The notes beneath the pieces are model-generated. The model saw nothing but the letters and a program-made list of their open reading frames with translations. It was not told the DNA's origin and did not search any database. This document shows positions 1-8,634 of a stretch of 64,000 nt of DNA, piece after piece. Every line of letters begins with the position of its first letter. The first letter of the stretch is position 1. The DNA is from Ancylobacter novellus (lineage in GTDB: Bacteria > Pseudomonadota > Alphaproteobacteria > Rhizobiales > Methylopilaceae): assembly GCA_003241695.1 (NCBI GenBank), contig QFPN01000001.1:124001-188000 (forward strand). The letters run 5' to 3'. The position numbers and the translations under genes were made by a program.

Positions 1-23
1 TGGCTTCGAAGGGCGCGAACTGA
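1..23 (+). CDS. C-terminal end of an upstream phage gene, possibly small terminase (partial)
   Basis: One frame reads ASKGAN and then a TGA at 21-23, three bases before the large terminase start codon. In this type of head cluster the small terminase subunit normally precedes the large one, so this may be its last codons. Six residues cannot identify a family; the call rests on position only. Confidence 0.3.
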
Positions 24-26
24 GCC

Positions 27-1742
27 ATGTGGGACCTGAGCTGTCCGGACTGGGCCGATCGGCTCCGGTCCGGACAGTCGCTGATCCCGACCCTGCCGCT
101 GATCGAAAGCGAGGCGGATCTCGCGCTCGCGATCTTCGACGAGCTGCAGCTCCCCGACGTCGTCGGGACGCCGCGCCTCGGCGACGCCTGCGGCCAGTGG
201 TTCCGCGACATCGTCCGGGCCGTCTTCGGGTCGTGGGATCCGGGAGCGCGCGAGCGCTTCATCCGCGACATGTTCGTGCTCGCGCCGAAGGGATCGTCGA
301 AGACGTCCTACAGCGCCGGCCTGATGGTCACGGCCATGGTGATGAACCAGCGGCCCCGCGCCGAAATGCTGTTCGTCGGCCCGACGCAGGCGATTTCCGA
401 CCGCGCCTTCGACCAGGCGGTCGGCATGATCAACCTCTCGCCCGAGCTGAAGCGCCGCTTCAAGCCGGTCGAGCATCGCAAGGAGATCCGGGACCTCGTC
501 AACGAGGCCGAGATGAAGGTGAAAACGTTCGATCTCAGCATCCTGACGGGCTCGATCCCGATCTTCGTCCTGCTCGACGAGCTTCACCTTCTCGGCCGCA
601 ACGCGCACACGACGAAGGTGCTGCGCCAGATCCGGGGCGGCCTCGAAAAGACCGAGGAGGGCTTCCTCCTCATCACCACGACGCAGAGCGACGACAATCC
701 GGCCGGCGCGTTCAAGGACGAACTGAAGCTCGCGCGGCGCACGCGCGACGGGGAGTTCCGAGGCAAGAACGTCAGGCCGCTCCTGCCGGTGCTGTTCGAG
801 TTTCCCGACGAGATCGCCCGCGAGCCGACCGCCTGGCAGGACGTCGACAACTGGCCGCTGGTCATGCCGAACCTCGGCCGCTCGATCCATCTCGGCAGCC
901 TGGTGAAGGACTGGGAGAGCGAGCGCTCGAAGGGCGAGCATGCGATCCGGATCTGGGCGTCGCAGCATCTGAACATCGAAATCGGCGTCGGCATGAAGTC
1001 CGACGGCTGGAAGGGCGCGCGGTACTGGGCGCGCGCGGAGGAGCCGAGGCTCGCCGGCGGTCGCGCCGGTCTCGACTGGCTGCTCTCCGTCAGCGAGGTC
1101 GTGACGATCGGGATCGACGGCGGCGGCCTCGACGACCTGTTCGGCCTGAGCGTGCTCGGCCGGGAGAGGAAAACCGGTCGGCTCCTGTCCTGGTCGTGCG
1201 GCTGGGTGCACGAGGGCGTGCTCGAAGACCGCAAGTCGATCGCGGCGCAGCTGCTCGACTTTCAGCAAGAGGGCACGCTGACGATCGTCGACGACCGGCT
1301 CGAAGACATCTCGGGCATCGTCGAGATCGTCGAGCTGGTCCTGAATTCCGGCTTGCTCGGGGGCGTCGGCATCGATCCGGCCGCGATCGGCGAGATGCTC
1401 GACGCGATGGAAGGTCTTGGGCTCACGGAAGAGAATGGTCTGCTGATCGGCGTCATGCAGGGCGGCCGGCTCATGACCGCGATCAAGTCAGCCGAGCGCA
1501 TGGTCGCCCGCCTCCTGCTGGTGCATGACGGCTCGAAGCTGATGGCGTGGTGCGTCTCGAACCTGAAGATCGAGGCGTTGGCCACCATGATCCGGGCCAC
1601 CAAGCAGAACGCCGGCGACGCGAAGATCGACCCAGCCATCGCGTTGTTCAACGCGGTGTTCGTGATGCTCCGCAATCCGGAGCCATTCGATCCGAAGGCC
1701 AAGCGCTCGTATCTCGAGACGTCGCCCCTTCTGGTCCTCTGA
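27..1742 (+). CDS. terL: Phage terminase large subunit
   Basis: Packaging motor ATPase/nuclease that translocates DNA into the prohead and cuts concatemers; it acts with a small subunit and the portal. The 571-residue length is normal for the Terminase_1 family. A Walker A-like motif APKGSSKT is at residues 86-93 and a Walker B VLLDEL at 181-186, with ITTTQS as the following coupling motif. The C-terminal nuclease half has the expected acidic segment IGIDGGG around Asp364 and GVGIDPAAIGEM near residue 450. The portal gene follows 12 bases later, as in HK97-like head operons. The start is the ATG right after the presumed upstream gene stop. Confidence 0.93.
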   Translation: MWDLSCPDWADRLRSGQSLIPTLPLIESEADLALAIFDELQLPDVVGTPRLGDACGQWFRDIVRAVFGSWDPGARERFIRDMFVLAPKGSSKTSYSAGLMVTAMVMNQRPRAEMLFVGPTQAISDRAFDQAVGMINLSPELKRRFKPVEHRKEIRDLVNEAEMKVKTFDLSILTGSIPIFVLLDELHLLGRNAHTTKVLRQIRGGLEKTEEGFLLITTTQSDDNPAGAFKDELKLARRTRDGEFRGKNVRPLLPVLFEFPDEIAREPTAWQDVDNWPLVMPNLGRSIHLGSLVKDWESERSKGEHAIRIWASQHLNIEIGVGMKSDGWKGARYWARAEEPRLAGGRAGLDWLLSVSEVVTIGIDGGGLDDLFGLSVLGRERKTGRLLSWSCGWVHEGVLEDRKSIAAQLLDFQQEGTLTIVDDRLEDISGIVEIVELVLNSGLLGGVGIDPAAIGEMLDAMEGLGLTEENGLLIGVMQGGRLMTAIKSAERMVARLLLVHDGSKLMAWCVSNLKIEALATMIRATKQNAGDAKIDPAIALFNAVFVMLRNPEPFDPKAKRSYLETSPLLVL

Positions 1743-1754
1743 GACGGGGTCGAT

Positions 1755-3464
1755 ATGGCGAGCTGGTGGAAGCCCTGGACATGGGGTCAGGGCGCATCGC
1801 ACGCCGACAACTTTATCCGAAATCACTCGGAAGGCTGGGTCCAGGGAGCCCGCCGCCACGGCCTGCCCGTCACGATCGACACGGCGCTACAGCTTGCGGC
1901 GGTGCTCTGCGCCGTGCGCGTCATCGCCGAGGGGGTCGCTCAGCAGCCCCTGAAAGTGATGCGGGAAGAGCTGCGAGAGGGTCGCACGTTCCTGCGGCCG
2001 GCGACTGACGATCCGGCCTATCGGCTGCTGCATCGACGCCCGAACGCATGGATGACGTCGTTCGAATGGCGCGAGCTGATGACCGTCCATGCCGCGCTGA
2101 CGGGTAACGCGTATTCGATCATTTCGCGCGTCGACGGCAGGCTCGACGAGCTGATCCCAGTGCATCCGGACAGCATGCAGGTGAAGCTGGAGAACGGGGA
2201 GATAAGTTACCGCGCGACGGTGAACGGGCGGATCATCGAACTCGACAAGCGCGACGTCTTCCACCTGCGCGGCCCCTCCATGGATGGCGTTCTGGGACTC
2301 CCGATCGTTCGGCTCGCGCGGGACGTTCTTGGCCTGGCGTCGGCGCTCGAACACAGCCACATCGAGCTTCAGGCGAAGGGCGGTCGGCCTTCCGGCGTCC
2401 TCTCGACCGACCAGACGCTTGGTCCTGACGCCAAGTCCGACCTTCGGGAGGAGTGGAACAAGAAATTCGGACCGACCGGCGAAGGGGGCATCGCCGTCTT
2501 CGACCGCGGCTGGACCTTCACGCCGTTGCTGATGTCTGCAGTCGATCAGCAGTTCATCGAGAACCGTCGCTTCCAGATCGAGGAAATCGGCCGCATTTGG
2601 CGCGTCCTTCCGCTCATGATGATGCAGTCGGACAAGACCGCGTCCTACGCCTCGTCGGAGCAGTTCTTTCAGGCCCACGACATCCACACCCTGCATCCGT
2701 GGGTGCAGCGTTGGGAGCAGACGATCGACAGAGACCTGCTTTCTGACGAGACGACCTACGCCAACTTCGTCATGCAGGGCCTGCTGCGCGCCGCTGCGGT
2801 CGATCGTTCGGAATACTACGCCCGCGCGTTGGGGGCTCCGGGCTCGCGTGGTTGGATGACGGCCAACGAGGTCCGCGCGCTCGAGGAACTCGATCCGCAC
2901 CCTGACGGCGATGAGCTCAATCTCGGACAGCAGGCGTCCGCCGGAAACGCGGTCGATGGAGGTGGGCCGAACGCCGCCCTCCCTTTCGATCCCGAGAACG
3001 ACGACGACAAGGCGTTCAACCTGCGCCAGCCGCGCGGTCCTGACGGTCGTTGGCTCTCCGTCGTCGCGAGGCTGCTCGGCCTGGCGCAAGGCGGCGGTCT
3101 GACGAATGCGATCCACGTCGCGTTCTCGCCCGTCCGGCGTCCGTCGGCGATCAGGAAGATGACGGGCGTCGACGTGAAGGGGTTCCGGCACGCGGCGGGC
3201 AACCAGGCGATGCGGCACGTTCTCGCGAAGCACGGCAATCCGGCGACAGAACGAGCGCGGGGGCAGATCGCGGTGACGGCGGCCGATTTCGCAAGGCTGC
3301 CCGAGATCGTCAGGCATGGGCGGCTTGTCGCGGCCAAGCAGCGACCATTCGGTCCCCGCCGCATCCATCTCGTCGCGACGCTGCAGGGGGTCGAGCACAA
3401 CTATGTCGGCGAGATCCGGAGCGGGAAGCGCCGGATCGACATGGTCTCGATGTGGAAGAAGTAA
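1755..3464 (+). CDS. HK97-type portal protein with C-terminal PBECR-like nuclease/toxin domain
   Basis: Residues 1 to about 400 are a phage portal: dodecameric ring at the head vertex through which DNA passes. Supporting segments include the N-terminal GLPVTIDTALQLAAVLCAVRVIA and the central ENRRFQIEEIGRIWRVLP near residues 269-286. HK97-type portals are usually about 400-430 residues; this one has 569. After an acidic linker (FDPENDDDKAF) comes RQPRGPDGRW at 424-433, then a basic domain at about 450-569 with HAAGNQAMRHVLAKHGN (479-495) and TAADFARLPEIV (508-519). These resemble the phage Barnase-EndoU-ColicinE5/D-RelE-like (PBECR) nucleases found on phage polyvalent and head-morphogenesis proteins. 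The portal call is firm; the nuclease assignment is by motif memory. Confidence 0.85.
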   Translation: MASWWKPWTWGQGASHADNFIRNHSEGWVQGARRHGLPVTIDTALQLAAVLCAVRVIAEGVAQQPLKVMREELREGRTFLRPATDDPAYRLLHRRPNAWMTSFEWRELMTVHAALTGNAYSIISRVDGRLDELIPVHPDSMQVKLENGEISYRATVNGRIIELDKRDVFHLRGPSMDGVLGLPIVRLARDVLGLASALEHSHIELQAKGGRPSGVLSTDQTLGPDAKSDLREEWNKKFGPTGEGGIAVFDRGWTFTPLLMSAVDQQFIENRRFQIEEIGRIWRVLPLMMMQSDKTASYASSEQFFQAHDIHTLHPWVQRWEQTIDRDLLSDETTYANFVMQGLLRAAAVDRSEYYARALGAPGSRGWMTANEVRALEELDPHPDGDELNLGQQASAGNAVDGGGPNAALPFDPENDDDKAFNLRQPRGPDGRWLSVVARLLGLAQGGGLTNAIHVAFSPVRRPSAIRKMTGVDVKGFRHAAGNQAMRHVLAKHGNPATERARGQIAVTAADFARLPEIVRHGRLVAAKQRPFGPRRIHLVATLQGVEHNYVGEIRSGKRRIDMVSMWKK

Positions 3465-3563
3465 CCGCGCTGCTCACTGCTCGAGGCCAGAGCTGACACG
3501 TCCGAAACGACGCGCGGCATGGGCAGAACTATAGCGCATCTCCCCGCCAATCGGAAGATCGCC

Positions 3564-4229
3564 ATGGAATTCAAGTTCACGGGCCTCGACGACGTCGAGG
3601 TCGTCGACGCGACGCGCGAGATCAAGGGTTACGCCTCGGTCTTCGGCGGCGTCGACAGCTACAACGACACGGTCGTACCCGGCGCTTACAAGCAGTCGGT
3701 CGCCTCCGCTCCGGCGCGCGGCTTCCGGATGCTCTACCAGCACAATCCCGACCACATCATCGGGCGCTGGAAGACCGTCCGGGAAGACGGCAAAGGCCTT
3801 TATGTCGAGGGCAACCTCACTCCGGGCCATAGCCTCGCCGAGGACATCTACGCCTCCCTGAAGGCGGGCCATGTCGACGGGCTGTCGATCGGATATCGCG
3901 TTCCGCCCGGCGGCTCGACGAAGCGCGCCGACGGAGTGCGTGAGCTGAAGACCGTCGTCTTGCGCGAGATTTCCGTGGTCGGGGACCCGGCTGACGCCAG
4001 CGCCTTGGTCGAGGCGGTGAAAGCCTCCGACCTCCAATTTCGAGAATTCCGGACGTTGTTCGTGAAGGGCCTGCGGGAGCAAGGCGTCGAACTCAGCCGG
4101 ACCGAAGCCGAGGCTTTCATGGAGCACGGTTTCAAAGGCCTCAAAGCCATGCGGGACGCTGGCGGCGAGCGCGAGCCGGACGCGCTGAAGAGCGCGCTCC
4201 TCGATGCCATCCGCAACGCCAGGAATTGA
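3564..4229 (+). CDS. HK97 family prohead protease
   Basis: Serine protease (U35/HK97 prohead type) that matures the procapsid by removing the capsid scaffolding arm. The 221-residue product has the N-terminal GYASVFGGVDSYNDTVVPGA motif, a catalytic-type His60 in LYQHNPDHIIGRW, Ser108 in VDGLSIGYRV and Glu135 in VLREISVVGDPA. It lies between portal and capsid, the usual place. An ATG at 3519 in frame would add 15 residues, but the GGAAG before 3564 and the family N-terminus favour the shorter form. The stop overlaps an alternative TTG start of the capsid gene. Confidence 0.9.
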   Translation: MEFKFTGLDDVEVVDATREIKGYASVFGGVDSYNDTVVPGAYKQSVASAPARGFRMLYQHNPDHIIGRWKTVREDGKGLYVEGNLTPGHSLAEDIYASLKAGHVDGLSIGYRVPPGGSTKRADGVRELKTVVLREISVVGDPADASALVEAVKASDLQFREFRTLFVKGLREQGVELSRTEAEAFMEHGFKGLKAMRDAGGEREPDALKSALLDAIRNARN

Positions 4230-4231
4230 CC

Positions 4232-5551
4232 ATGCTTCGCTATCCCTCCCTTTGTGGCGCGGTCAGCGCCCTCGCCCTCGCCAGCGGCTACCGCGGCGCC
4301 CAGATTTGCTTCGCGCCGCCGGATGGCGGCGGCGGCGGCCAGTCCAGCGAGGAATTCGTCAAGGCCGTGAAGGCCGAGGTGAAGTCCACCTATGACGCCC
4401 TCGACAAGAAGACCTCCGACCTTGCCGAGGCGATCGACGCGGCGAAGAAGCTGATCGGCGAGAAGGCCAGCACGACCGACATCGACGGCCGCATCAAGGA
4501 CATGCAGGCCGAGATCAAGAAATCGGCCGAGCGCGCCGACGAGATCGAGCGCAAGGCGAACCGCCTGGGCCTCATGGGTCCTGCCCGCGGCGAAGAGACC
4601 AAGCACGCCGCCGACATCTTCGCGGAAGACGAAGGCTTCAAGGCGATTGCGAAGAAGGGCGGCGGCAATGGCACCGTCAACATCGAGTGCAAGGCGATCA
4701 CCACGCCTGCCGCCCCCTCCGCTCGCCATCCGCTGGTGACCACCACGCAGGCGCCGATGGTGACCCGCGTCGATCGTCCGCTGATGGTGCGCGATCTGAT
4801 CCCGAGCGGCCCCGTCTCGACGAACCTTATCGAGTACGGCGTCGCCGGGCCGCTGACGAACAACGCCGCGGTCACGGCGGAAGGCGCGCTCAAGCCCGAA
4901 AGCGCCCTCGCATGGAGCATGGCGCAGGCCGCCACGGTGACCATCGCGCACTGGATCCCGGTGGCGAAGCAGGTCTACGACGACGTTCCGATGCTCCGCT
5001 CCTACATCGACAGCGAGCTGCGCGTCGGGCTCGAACAGGTGGAAGAGAACGAGCTTCTGCTTGGAGCCGGGACGACCGGCCACATGAACGGCCTCTACAC
5101 CCAGCGCACCGCTTATTCGGCGACCGGCATTCCCGGCGGCACGAGCGCGGACGTCGTCGATCACGTCCGCTGGGCGAAGCTGCAGGTCCGCAAATCCTTC
5201 TTCCCCGCGACGGGCGTGGTCCTCAACCCCGAGGATTGGGCCGAAATCGAGATGATGAAGGACGCGGACGGCCGCTACCTGCACGCCGCCGTCACCTCCG
5301 GCGCCGAGCCGCGCCTGTGGGGCATGCGGGTGGTGGAGAGCGACGCGCTCGCCCCCGGCACGTTCCTCGTCGGAGCGTTCGCTCTGGCGGCCAAGATCTG
5401 GGACCGCGAGCAGGCGAACGTCCAGATCTCCTCGGAGGACCGCGACAACTTCGTCAAGAACATGCTGACGCTGCGCGGCGAGGAGCGTCTCGCGCTCACC
5501 GTCTACCGCCCGTCGGCTTTTGTCGGCGGCGCGATCCCGGCGCAGGCCTGA
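4232..5551 (+). CDS. Major capsid protein, HK97 fold
   Basis: Shell protein of the head, 439 residues. Residues about 20-125 form a charged, heptad-like helix (EEFVKAVKAEVKSTYDAL...MQAEIKKSAERADEIERKANR), matching the delta/scaffold arm that the adjacent protease would remove. The remainder matches the HK97 capsid layout: LMVRDLIPSGPVSTNLIEYGV, then the spine helix region with VEENELLLGAGTTGHMNGLY, and the C-terminal RDNFVKNMLTLRGEERLALTVYRPSAFV. ATG at 4232 is preferred over the in-frame TTG at 4226 because AGGA at 4221-4224 is correctly spaced from it. Confidence 0.92.
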   Translation: MLRYPSLCGAVSALALASGYRGAQICFAPPDGGGGGQSSEEFVKAVKAEVKSTYDALDKKTSDLAEAIDAAKKLIGEKASTTDIDGRIKDMQAEIKKSAERADEIERKANRLGLMGPARGEETKHAADIFAEDEGFKAIAKKGGGNGTVNIECKAITTPAAPSARHPLVTTTQAPMVTRVDRPLMVRDLIPSGPVSTNLIEYGVAGPLTNNAAVTAEGALKPESALAWSMAQAATVTIAHWIPVAKQVYDDVPMLRSYIDSELRVGLEQVEENELLLGAGTTGHMNGLYTQRTAYSATGIPGGTSADVVDHVRWAKLQVRKSFFPATGVVLNPEDWAEIEMMKDADGRYLHAAVTSGAEPRLWGMRVVESDALAPGTFLVGAFALAAKIWDREQANVQISSEDRDNFVKNMLTLRGEERLALTVYRPSAFVGGAIPAQA

Positions 5552-5569
5552 CCCTGAAGAGGTGCTCGC

Positions 5570-5782
5570 ATGTCCAAGGATCTCCGCGAGCACCTCTTCA
5601 CCTACGACTTCGAGGGCGGAAAAGCCGGCTTCGGCATCATGGCCGCGTCGGCCGAGGAGGCCGAGCGCCGCGTCCGCGCGCTCGTGACCGCGACCTACGA
5701 CGGCGAGCTCGTCGAGCGCGTCGACGCCGTCCGCCGTGAGACCCGGAAATTCATCGACGACGCGCTGAGCAGGAAGGGCTGA
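5570..5782 (+). CDS. Small conserved-position phage protein of unknown function
   Basis: A 70-residue acidic/basic mixed protein (SKDLREHLFTYDFEGG...) with an AGAGG ribosome binding site. It has no membrane segment or signal peptide. The EEAERRVRALVTATYDGELVERVDAVRRE stretch is predicted mostly helical. It lies in the head operon between capsid and connector genes, 18 bases after the capsid stop and 4 bases before the next start. I do not recognise the family; a decoration or head-associated role is only suggested by position. Confidence 0.7.
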   Translation: MSKDLREHLFTYDFEGGKAGFGIMAASAEEAERRVRALVTATYDGELVERVDAVRRETRKFIDDALSRKG

Positions 5783-5786
5783 GACC

Positions 5787-6020
5787 GTGACCGACTATGC
5801 GCAGGACCATTTCTATTACGGAGGCAGGATCGTGAACCCCGGCGACGAGATCGAGCCGGCGAGCGCCGCCGATCGCAAGTCGCTTGAGGAGCGCGGCCTT
5901 ATCGCCGCGGACAAGCCGAAGGGCGCGCTGCGATCGGTCGCGCAGGAGCACAAGGCCGCCGCTGCGTCCCCCGAGAACAAGGCTGGCAAGCCCTCCCCCG
6001 AGAACAAGACCAAGTCCTGA
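5787..6020 (+). CDS. Small phage protein with SPENK repeat tail
   Basis: A 77-residue protein starting at GTG, with AGGAAGGG upstream. The N-terminal half (YYGGRIVNPGDEIEPASAADRKSLEERGLI) looks like the short head/tail-joining-associated proteins that carry a GxxYxPGDxIE-like beta segment; the C-terminal part is a low-complexity Ala/Lys tail with SPENK twice. Its stop overlaps the connector ATG by one base. Function unknown; an operon member with the head-tail connector. Confidence 0.7.
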   Translation: MTDYAQDHFYYGGRIVNPGDEIEPASAADRKSLEERGLIAADKPKGALRSVAQEHKAAAASPENKAGKPSPENKTKS

Positions 6021-6655
6021 TGTCCGTCGTCGTCGTCGAGCCGCCGGCTGCCCTGGTGCGCTTCGAGGAAGCGAAGCTCTGGGCGCCGGTGTTCGGCGAC
6101 GACGAAGACATGCGGGTGAAGGCGCTGCTCGCCGCGTCGCAGGCGGCGATCGAGCCGCCGAAGTCGTGGGTCGGGGCGTCTTTCGGTCTCCAGACGCTCG
6201 AAGCGCGGCTCGACGGCTTCGGCTGCGACCGGCGCATCCCCCTCCCCTTCCCGCCAGTCGTCGACGTCATATCCGTCCAGTTCGACGACGCCGGCGGCGC
6301 GGAGCAGACGCTCCCGGCCGATGTCTGGCGCAAGGTCGGCATGAACACGTCGTCTTCGGCGATCGAGCTGCGCGCCGGGCGGTCCTGGCCGGCGACGGCC
6401 TGCGCGTCCGAGGCAGTCCGCATCCGCTACCGCGCCGGCCATCCTGAGGGTAGCGCTGCGATAGAGCCAGTTCGGCAGGCCGTCGTTCTTGGCGCGCTTC
6501 GTCTCCGGGCGCTCTCCACCGAAGACCTTTCCCTGCGCTCGGTCGAAACGCCCGGCGTTTCGACCAGGACCTATGTGGTGTCCGACCTCGCCGCGAAGCT
6601 TGTTTCGGACGCCGTTGACGAGCTTCTCTCGCCTTTCAAGGTGTGGCGGCTGTGA
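6020..6655 (+). CDS. Head-tail connector protein (gp6-like / phiE125 gp8 family)
   Basis: A 211-residue protein, the size and position of the adaptor ring that docks below the portal. It has the typical pattern of an N-terminal helical part (LLAASQAAIEPPKSWVGASFGLQTLEARLDGF), the polyproline-beta segment RRIPLPFPPVVDVISVQFDD, and a C-terminal RIRYRAGHP followed by a helix of the AVVLGALRLRAL type. These match phiE125 gp8-like/gp6-like adaptors from memory. It overlaps the next gene by 4 bases (GTGA). Confidence 0.8.
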   Translation: MSVVVVEPPAALVRFEEAKLWAPVFGDDEDMRVKALLAASQAAIEPPKSWVGASFGLQTLEARLDGFGCDRRIPLPFPPVVDVISVQFDDAGGAEQTLPADVWRKVGMNTSSSAIELRAGRSWPATACASEAVRIRYRAGHPEGSAAIEPVRQAVVLGALRLRALSTEDLSLRSVETPGVSTRTYVVSDLAAKLVSDAVDELLSPFKVWRL

Positions 6656-7029
6656 GCGTCGCGGCGACCCGGCGGCAATACGCCCGCGACATCGGGACGG
6701 TCGGCGAGATCGTCGGGCTTCGGCGCGAGACGGCCGACAGCGCGATCGAGGTCGGCAACCTGCGCGCCCGCGTCACGGGGTTCCGGCCGGAAGAGCTGGC
6801 GTCGGGCGTCGACCAGGGCGCGCGCAAGGTCATCCTACTCGCCGAAGACGTCGAGCGCGCCGTGGCGCTCGGGCTCTGGCCGGCGACGGAGGGCGGCGGG
6901 CCCGCAATCGTCAAGAACGACCGGATCGTGGTCCGCGGCGCGCCGCTCAACGTCGAGGCGATCGACGACAGCACGCGGCGGCTTGGCGGCGTGCTGATGG
7001 CTTACGAGATCACGGCGACGGGCTACTGA
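6652..7029 (+). CDS. Putative head closure (stopper) protein
   Basis: A 125-residue product if translation begins at GTG 6652, which overlaps the connector stop (GTGA) and has AAGG at 6638-6641 at good spacing; an in-frame GTG at 6643 is too close to that site. The order connector, this gene, tail terminator is where the stopper of the neck is encoded. The IEVGNLRARVTGFRPEELASGV segment and the late DRIVVRGAPLNVEAIDD strand pattern suit a small beta-barrel stopper. Family assignment is by position plus pattern, not by a diagnostic motif. Confidence 0.65.
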   Translation: MSVAATRRQYARDIGTVGEIVGLRRETADSAIEVGNLRARVTGFRPEELASGVDQGARKVILLAEDVERAVALGLWPATEGGGPAIVKNDRIVVRGAPLNVEAIDDSTRRLGGVLMAYEITATGY

Positions 7030-7451
7030 TGGCGCGGCTCGCGACGATCGAGGCCGTCGAGGCGCGCCTCAAGGCGGCGTGGTCCGCCAGCCAATGGGCC
7101 TCGACGCCGGTGGTCGGCGTTCTCAATCCGGAGGCGCGGCCCGCGAACGGCGGCGCGCATCTTCTGGTGCAGTATCCGATCACGAACGCCGAGCAGATCA
7201 GCCTCGGCGCGCCGGGCGCGAACGTCTGGCGGGACGTCGGCGTGTTCTCGGTTCTTGTGCATCAGCCCAAGGCGAAGTTCAGGCTCGCGATCGAGCAGGC
7301 CGACGCGGTCGCGGCGATCTTCCGCGGCCGATGGTTCGACGGCGTCCAGTGCTGGGCGCCGTCCGGGGCCGAAATCGACGACCGCAACGACAAGGCGCTG
7401 TTCTTCGTGATGAGCGTCGCCGTCCCCTATCAGGCCGACCTCGTCGGCTGA
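7029..7451 (+). CDS. Tail terminator-like protein (DUF4128-like)
   Basis: A 140-residue protein starting at the ATG that overlaps the previous TGA. It begins with a helix IEAVEARLKAAWSASQWASTPVVGVLNP followed by a beta-rich body (HLLVQYPITNAEQISLG, DVGVFSVLVHQP, FRLAIEQADAVAAIFRG) and ends FFVMSVAVPYQADLVG. This layout fits phage tail terminators, which cap the tail tube and join it to the neck. The following gene is the tail tube protein, supporting the call. Confidence 0.72.
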   Translation: MARLATIEAVEARLKAAWSASQWASTPVVGVLNPEARPANGGAHLLVQYPITNAEQISLGAPGANVWRDVGVFSVLVHQPKAKFRLAIEQADAVAAIFRGRWFDGVQCWAPSGAEIDDRNDKALFFVMSVAVPYQADLVG

Positions 7452-7477
7452 CTGTCCCCGCGCAAGAGGAGAACGAC

Positions 7478-8404
7478 ATGGCTTTCGCCAATGGCGCGGG
7501 CACGCGCGTCGCATGGGTGCAGGAGGCGTCCTACGGCGTCACGCCGGCGACGCCGAGCTTCGACATCCTGCGGGTCGTCAGCTCGACGCTCCGGACCAAC
7601 AAGGCGACCGGCGTCTCCGACGAGCTGCAGGCCGACCGCAACATCCGCGACGAGTTCCAGCTCGGCCAGCGCACGTCGGGCAATCTGGAGTTCGAGCTGT
7701 CGCGCGGCTCCATGGACAAGCTGCTCGCGCATGCGCTCTGCTCGAGCTGGTCGACCGACGTGCTCGTGAACGGCGTCGACTACCGCACGGCGACGATCGA
7801 GGAGACCTACGAACTCGGCGCCACCGACAGCTTCTCGCGCTTCGTCGGCCAGTCGATCGACAGCATCTCGTTCGACGTCACGGCCGAGCAGGTCGTGAAG
7901 GGATCGATGGCGCTGGTCGGCAAGCGCGAGGTGGTGGCCGAAGCGCCGATCGCCGGCGCGACCTACGCCGCGCCGAACACCAATCCGGTGCTCACCGCCT
8001 CGGCGCATGTCGGGTCGCTCAGCTTCGGGGCGGACGGGACGGCCGCGCTCCGGCGCGTCCAGATCGAGATCAAGAACAACACCCGCCCGCGCCCGGTCGT
8101 CGGCGACCTGTATTCGGCCGAGATGGGACAGGGGCGGTTCGACGTGACGGGCCGGATCGAGGCCTATTTCGCCAACGGGGCGCTCTATCAGAAGATGCTC
8201 GATCACGAGACCTCCGACCTCAGCTTCAAGGTCGGCGCGGTCGCGAACGAGCGCTACCGCTTCAATCTGCCGAAACTCCAGATGCTCGACGGCGAGCGGA
8301 CCCCGCGCCGGAACGACCAGGACGTGATGGTCAACATCCCGTTTCGCGGCGTCTACGCGGTCGCGCAGGCCGGCTCGATCCAGATCACGAGGAACGCGGC
8401 ATGA
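7478..8404 (+). CDS. Major tail (tube) protein
   Basis: A 308-residue protein that would polymerise into the tail tube. It opens with GAGTRVAWVQEASYGVTPATPSFDILRVVSSTLR, a hallmark start of the phage tail tube family, followed by DELQADRNIRDEFQLGQRTSGNLEFELS and a long beta-rich body. GAGGAG lies 7 bases before the ATG. The frame is open far upstream, but the sequence before this ATG overlaps the terminator gene and is not protein-like. The stop overlaps the next ATG (ATGA). Confidence 0.85.
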   Translation: MAFANGAGTRVAWVQEASYGVTPATPSFDILRVVSSTLRTNKATGVSDELQADRNIRDEFQLGQRTSGNLEFELSRGSMDKLLAHALCSSWSTDVLVNGVDYRTATIEETYELGATDSFSRFVGQSIDSISFDVTAEQVVKGSMALVGKREVVAEAPIAGATYAAPNTNPVLTASAHVGSLSFGADGTAALRRVQIEIKNNTRPRPVVGDLYSAEMGQGRFDVTGRIEAYFANGALYQKMLDHETSDLSFKVGAVANERYRFNLPKLQMLDGERTPRRNDQDVMVNIPFRGVYAVAQAGSIQITRNAA

Positions 8405-8634
8405 AGTCCTTCGCCGTCGTCGCAACCTTCTACGCCTATCCGGACGGGCGCACGAAGGAGCTGTTCGAGGCCGGGCGGACCTACGAACGCGAGGGCGACT
8501 TCGTCGACCTCGTCGTCGGAAAGGGTCTCGCCGAGGCGGGGGGCGGCGCCCTCCCGGTCCCCGATGCGCTCCCGGCGGGCGACCCGGACCCCGAACCCGA
8601 AACCGACCCGCAGGACCTGGAGGACGACGCGTGA
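8401..8634 (+). CDS. Small tail-operon protein with acidic tail
   Basis: A 77-residue protein: an ordered N-terminal part (SFAVVATFYAYPDGRTKELFEAGRTYEREGDFVDLVVGKGLAE) resembling short phage proteins that contain a YPDG and an end-of-domain KGLAE, then a Pro/Asp/Glu tail. It overlaps the tail tube gene by 4 bases and the next gene by 4 bases, so translation is probably coupled. Function unknown. Confidence 0.68.
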   Translation: MKSFAVVATFYAYPDGRTKELFEAGRTYEREGDFVDLVVGKGLAEAGGGALPVPDALPAGDPDPEPETDPQDLEDDA

